In this document: positions 6,298 through 8,797 of the stretch, one piece after another
How the letters are laid out: each line of letters begins with the position of its first letter
Position numbering within the stretch: position 1 is the first letter of the stretch
Source: UBA5216 sp963924885
GTDB lineage: Bacteria; Pseudomonadota; Gammaproteobacteria; Burkholderiales; SG8-41
Direction of reading: 5' to 3'
Length of the DNA: 8,797 nt
NCBI GenBank assembly: GCA_963924885.1
Contig: CAWUUY010000108.1
Span: forward strand, 1 to 8,797
Translations under genes and position numbers: made by a program
The notes under the pieces: model-generated
Told to the model about the DNA's origin: nothing
The model's input: the letters and a program-made list of their open reading frames with translations, nothing else
The model's database searches: none

Positions 6298-7506
6298 TTA
6301 ACTTTTTTTCATTCTAGCATCCGGCAAAAACAATTGCAGCAGATCATTCAGAAATCGCCGCCCGGTGAGCGTCGGCGCAATGCGTAGATGGTCGCGGGTA
6401 ATCAAGCCGCGCTGCTCGGCGGTCTCCAGCGGCTTTAACACGCGAGCGAGCGGCACGCCCGCGCGTTCGGCGAACAGCGCTGTATCGAACCCCGCGTTCA
6501 ATCGCAGCGCGTTCATCATGAATTCAAAGCCGATATCGACCCCAGCGACGTCGTGGGTTTCCTGAATCGCATTGCCCGCCAGCGCCTTTTCCATGAACTG
6601 CTTCGGCTGGCGGTAACGCGCCTCGCGCACCACGCGATCCGGAAATGAAATCTTGCCGTGCGCGCCCGCGCCGATGCCGATGTAGTCGCCGAACAGCCAG
6701 TAATTCAGATTGTGTTTGCAGCGCGCGCCGGGTTGTGCGAACGCCGCGGTCTCGTAGTTATCGTAACCCTGCGAGGCGAGCACCGCTTCGATTTCAGTCT
6801 GCATTGTCGCTGACATATCATCGTCCGGCAGCTTCGGCGGATAACGGTGAAAGTAGGTGTTCGGCTCCAGCGTCAGGTGATACGCCGACAGATGCGGCGG
6901 CTTGAACGTCAGCGCCATCTCGATATCGGCCAGCGCTTCATCAATGCTTTGCTCCGGCAGGCCGTACATCACATCGAGATTGAGGTTATCAAAATGCTCG
7001 CGCGCGATGTCGATGGTGCGCCGCGCCTGCGCATCATCGTGGATGCGCCCCAGCGCTTTCAGATGGCGCGGATTAAAACTCTGGATGCCCAGCGACAGCC
7101 GGTTCACCCCCGCCGCGCGGTAATCGCGAAAGCGCGCGGCTTCGACCGTGCCGGGGTTGGCTTCCAGCGTGATCTCCGCATCGGGTGCGACCGGCAGGCG
7201 CGCGCGCACGCCGGCCAAAATTGCATCCACCGCTGCGCCCGACAATAAGCTCGGCGTGCCGCCGCCAAAAAACACACTGCTGATACGCCGCCCCCACACG
7301 CGCGGCAGCGTCTGCTCAAAATCGGCGATCAGCGCGGCAACGTAATCCTGTTCAGGAATCTCACCGCTGCCCGTGCGCACCTCGTGCGAATTAAAATCGC
7401 AGTACGGGCATTTCTTCATGCACCACGGAATGTGGATGTAGAGCGCGAGCGGCGGCAGTGCGGCAAAAGCCACCGCGGACGGCGCCAGAGGATGCTCAAT
7501 CCTCAA
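6298..7506 (-). CDS. hemW: HemW, radical-SAM heme chaperone
   Basis: HemW is a radical-SAM family protein that binds heme and delivers it to target proteins; it is often mis-annotated as coproporphyrinogen III oxidase. From TTG 7506 it has 402 residues. The cluster motif is C29-xxx-C33-xx-C36 in IPWCMKKCPYCDF. Phe follows CD where true HemN has a fourth cysteine, and HNLNYW with GIGAGAHG is the HemW-type pattern, so I choose HemW over HemN. FFGGGTPSLL, ITLEANPGTVE, RLSLGIQSF and LDVMYGLPEQ are the usual radical-SAM blocks; a HemN C-terminal domain follows. The frame is open up to 7668, but that extension overlaps rdgB and is unlike the family. TGAGGA at 7519–7514 sits 7 bases before TTG 7506; GTG 7473 (391 residues) is an alternative without a ribosome site. 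The start is 10 bases past the rdgB stop, so translation is probably coupled. Confidence 0.93.
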   Translation of the reverse strand: MRIEHPLAPSAVAFAALPPLALYIHIPWCMKKCPYCDFNSHEVRTGSGEIPEQDYVAALIADFEQTLPRVWGRRISSVFFGGGTPSLLSGAAVDAILAGVRARLPVAPDAEITLEANPGTVEAARFRDYRAAGVNRLSLGIQSFNPRHLKALGRIHDDAQARRTIDIAREHFDNLNLDVMYGLPEQSIDEALADIEMALTFKPPHLSAYHLTLEPNTYFHRYPPKLPDDDMSATMQTEIEAVLASQGYDNYETAAFAQPGARCKHNLNYWLFGDYIGIGAGAHGKISFPDRVVREARYRQPKQFMEKALAGNAIQETHDVAGVDIGFEFMMNALRLNAGFDTALFAERAGVPLARVLKPLETAEQRGLITRDHLRIAPTLTGRRFLNDLLQLFLPDARMKKS

Positions 7507-7522
7507 TCCGGAATCCTCAATC
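7495..7522 (-). repeat. Four tandem 7-bp units at the rdgB/hemW junction
   Basis: On the minus strand the unit GATTGAG occurs as copies 1, 3 and 4, with a degenerate second copy GATTCCG. Copy 1 supplies the last Asp codon and TGA stop of rdgB. The junction of copies 1 and 2 forms the GAGGA ribosome site. Copy 3 supplies the probable TTG start of hemW. A gain or loss of one unit would alter spacing or frame at this junction. Confidence 0.75.
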
Positions 7523-8134
7523 CTGCTTGCCGAGTTTTTCGGCAAGCAATGCCAGCGCCAGCCCGCGATGGCTGATCGCGTTTTTCTTATCCGCCGGTAA
7601 TTCCGCCGCCGTCTTGCCAAACGCCGGCAGAAAAAAATACGGGTCGTAGCCAAAGCCGCCGTCACCACGCGGCGTGTCGATGATCTCGCCGCGCCAGCGC
7701 CCTTCGGCGATGAGCGGTTCGGGATCGTCGGCGTGGTTCACCAGCACGATCACGCAGGTGTAATGCGCGCGGCGGTCGGTTTTGTCCGCCAGCAGGGCAA
7801 TGAGTTTGGCGTTGTTGCGCGCGTCTTGCGTGTTTCTATCGCCGACGATATTGGCAAACCGCGCCGAATTCACACCGGGCGCGCCGCCCAATGCCGCGAC
7901 GCAAATCCCCGAATCATCCGCAAACGCCGGCAAGCCGGATGCTCGGCTGGCGTGCCGCGCTTTCGCCAGCGCGTTTTCGACAAACGTGCCATGCGGTTCT
8001 TCCGCTTCGCTGATACCCAATTCGGATTGCGCCACCAGCGTCAAACCCAACGGGCCGCACAGTTGCCGGAACTCGCTCAACTTGCCGGGGTTGCCGGAGG
8101 CCAATATTAGTTTAGCCAGTTTATCGAGTTTCAC
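7517..8134 (-). CDS. rdgB: RdgB, dITP/XTP pyrophosphatase (HAM1/Maf-like housecleaning enzyme)
   Basis: RdgB hydrolyses non-canonical purine triphosphates (dITP, XTP, ITP) to monophosphates and so keeps them out of DNA and RNA. The 205 residues have all family signatures: LASGNPGKLSEF (11–22), TFVENALAKARHAS (50–63), FADDSGICVAALGGAPGVNSARF (71–93) with D74 as the expected catalytic aspartate, GDGGFGYDPYFFLP (157–170) and KKNAISHRGLAL (183–194). The length is typical. The start is GTG 8134, the first possible start after an in-frame TGA at 8141–8143. It has no Shine-Dalgarno site and lies just after an AT-rich stretch with eight T residues. A Tyr common in the GVYSAR segment is Asn here. The gene lies between rph, 23 bases upstream, and hemW, forming a probable rph–rdgB–hemW operon. 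Confidence 0.95.
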   Translation of the reverse strand: MKLDKLAKLILASGNPGKLSEFRQLCGPLGLTLVAQSELGISEAEEPHGTFVENALAKARHASRASGLPAFADDSGICVAALGGAPGVNSARFANIVGDRNTQDARNNAKLIALLADKTDRRAHYTCVIVLVNHADDPEPLIAEGRWRGEIIDTPRGDGGFGYDPYFFLPAFGKTAAELPADKKNAISHRGLALALLAEKLGKQD

Positions 8135-8157
8135 AAAATATCATTTAAAAAAAATAC

Positions 8158-8797
8158 TTATGAAATAACTAAGGCGGCGCGCTGTTTGGCGATCAACGCG
8201 CCGATGCCACCTTGCGCCAACTCCACCATTTCATCCATTTCCGTGCGCGAAAACGGCGCGCCTTCGGCCGTGCCCTGAATTTCGATCAACCCACCACTGC
8301 CAGTCATCACCACGTTCATATCGGTGTCGCACGACGAATCTTCAATGTAATCCAGATCGAGCAGCGGCACGCCTTCGCGGATGCCCACCGATACCGCCGC
8401 CACGTGATCGCGTATCGGTGCTGACGCCAGTATTTTTTTCTCCAGCAACCCGTTCACCGCGTCATGCAGCGCGACAAACGCGCCGGTGATACTGGCGGTG
8501 CGCGTGCCGCCGTCGGCTTGCAGCACGTCGCAATCGATATGGATCGAGCGCGGCCCCAGCGCGTTCAAATCCACCACCGCGCGCAGCGAGCGACCGATCA
8601 GCCGTTGAATCTCCTGCGTGCGCCCCGATTGTTTGCCGCGCGCCGCCTCGCGATCCATGCGCGTGTGCGTGGAGCGCGGCAGCATGCCGTATTCCGCCGT
8701 CACCCAGCCCTGCGGCGTGCCGCGCAGATGCGGCGGCTGTTTTTCCAGCACGCTGGCGGTGCATAACACCTTGGTGTTGCCGCTTTCGATCAGCACG
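8158..8797 (-). CDS. rph: Ribonuclease PH, 5' end outside the window
   Basis: RNase PH is a phosphate-dependent 3'-to-5' exonuclease that trims tRNA precursors as a hexameric ring. The window holds 212 C-terminal residues. The family is about 238 long, so roughly 25 N-terminal residues lie beyond base 8797. The first visible codon is GTG, read as Val in the usual SVLIESGNTKVLCTAS segment and not as a start. Visible blocks are GWVTAEYGMLPRSTHTR (30–46), RTQEIQRLIGRSLRAVVD (59–76), DCDVLQADGGTRTASITGAF (88–107), the metal-site region EDSSCDTDMNVVMTG (152–166) and GTAEGAPFSRTEM (175–187). The protein appears intact as far as it can be seen. It is the first gene of the run rph–rdgB–hemW on this strand. 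Confidence 0.95.
   Translation of the reverse strand, partial: VLIESGNTKVLCTASVLEKQPPHLRGTPQGWVTAEYGMLPRSTHTRMDREAARGKQSGRTQEIQRLIGRSLRAVVDLNALGPRSIHIDCDVLQADGGTRTASITGAFVALHDAVNGLLEKKILASAPIRDHVAAVSVGIREGVPLLDLDYIEDSSCDTDMNVVMTGSGGLIEIQGTAEGAPFSRTEMDEMVELAQGGIGALIAKQRAALVIS

Noticed and set aside
6298..7506. Naming this gene hemN (oxygen-independent coproporphyrinogen III oxidase)
   Set aside because: The CxxxCxxC motif is followed by Phe where HemN has a fourth Cys, and HNLNYW is present, which fits HemW.
6298..7668. hemW extended to the upstream-most open start at 7668
   Set aside because: The added residues overlap the rdgB C-terminus, are strongly basic and unlike HemW N-termini. TTG 7506 has a well-placed ribosome site.
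8135..8157. Intrinsic terminator between rph and rdgB at the T8 run
   Set aside because: Only a 4-bp CTTA/TAAG pairing precedes the T run, which is too weak for a terminator in the middle of a conserved operon.

Overview
The window looks like a GC-rich betaproteobacterial chromosome segment, of the Burkholderiales or Nitrosomonadales type. The grounds are the conserved housekeeping order rph–rdgB–hemW, the thiS–thiG–trmB cluster, a Bug/TctC-type periplasmic solute-binding protein, and a FimV-type N-terminal domain. This placement rests on remembered gene families and gene order; no search was run.

Layout. Bases 55–495 (+) encode a short secreted protein that is essentially only the FimV/HubP N-terminal domain. 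Facing it on the minus strand, 534–1994, is a PilZ-like (putative c-di-GMP receptor) gene of 487 codons. Its single reading frame is cut by two in-frame stops (1659–1661 and 645–647), so I call it a pseudogene. A divergent intergenic region leads into a plus-strand cluster: thiS (sulfur carrier), thiG (thiazole synthase) and trmB (tRNA m7G46 methyltransferase). An insertion sequence resembling the ISAzo13 family fills 3906–5215. It has 28-bp imperfect terminal inverted repeats, probably a 3-bp TTA target duplication, and a transposase split into two frames exactly at an A8 run in the correct phase for −1 frameshifting. It sits in the short gap between two convergent genes, trmB and the Bug gene.

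From 5237 to the right edge everything is on the minus strand. In transcription order this is rph (5' end outside the window), rdgB, hemW, then after an AT-rich gap the Bug-type solute-binding protein. The rdgB stop, the hemW Shine-Dalgarno sequence and the probable hemW TTG start all lie in a tandem array of four 7-bp units.

How the genes relate. ThiS and ThiG act together to make the thiazole half of thiamine. Rph, RdgB and HemW are housekeeping functions (tRNA 3' processing, removal of non-canonical nucleotides, heme delivery). The FimV-like and PilZ-like genes could both concern the cell pole, pili or c-di-GMP, but that link is inference. I found no undescribed multi-gene system. The items most worth checking are the doubly interrupted PilZ-like gene, the transposase frameshift and the heptamer array at the rdgB/hemW junction. 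No tRNA, rRNA or CRISPR was recognised.
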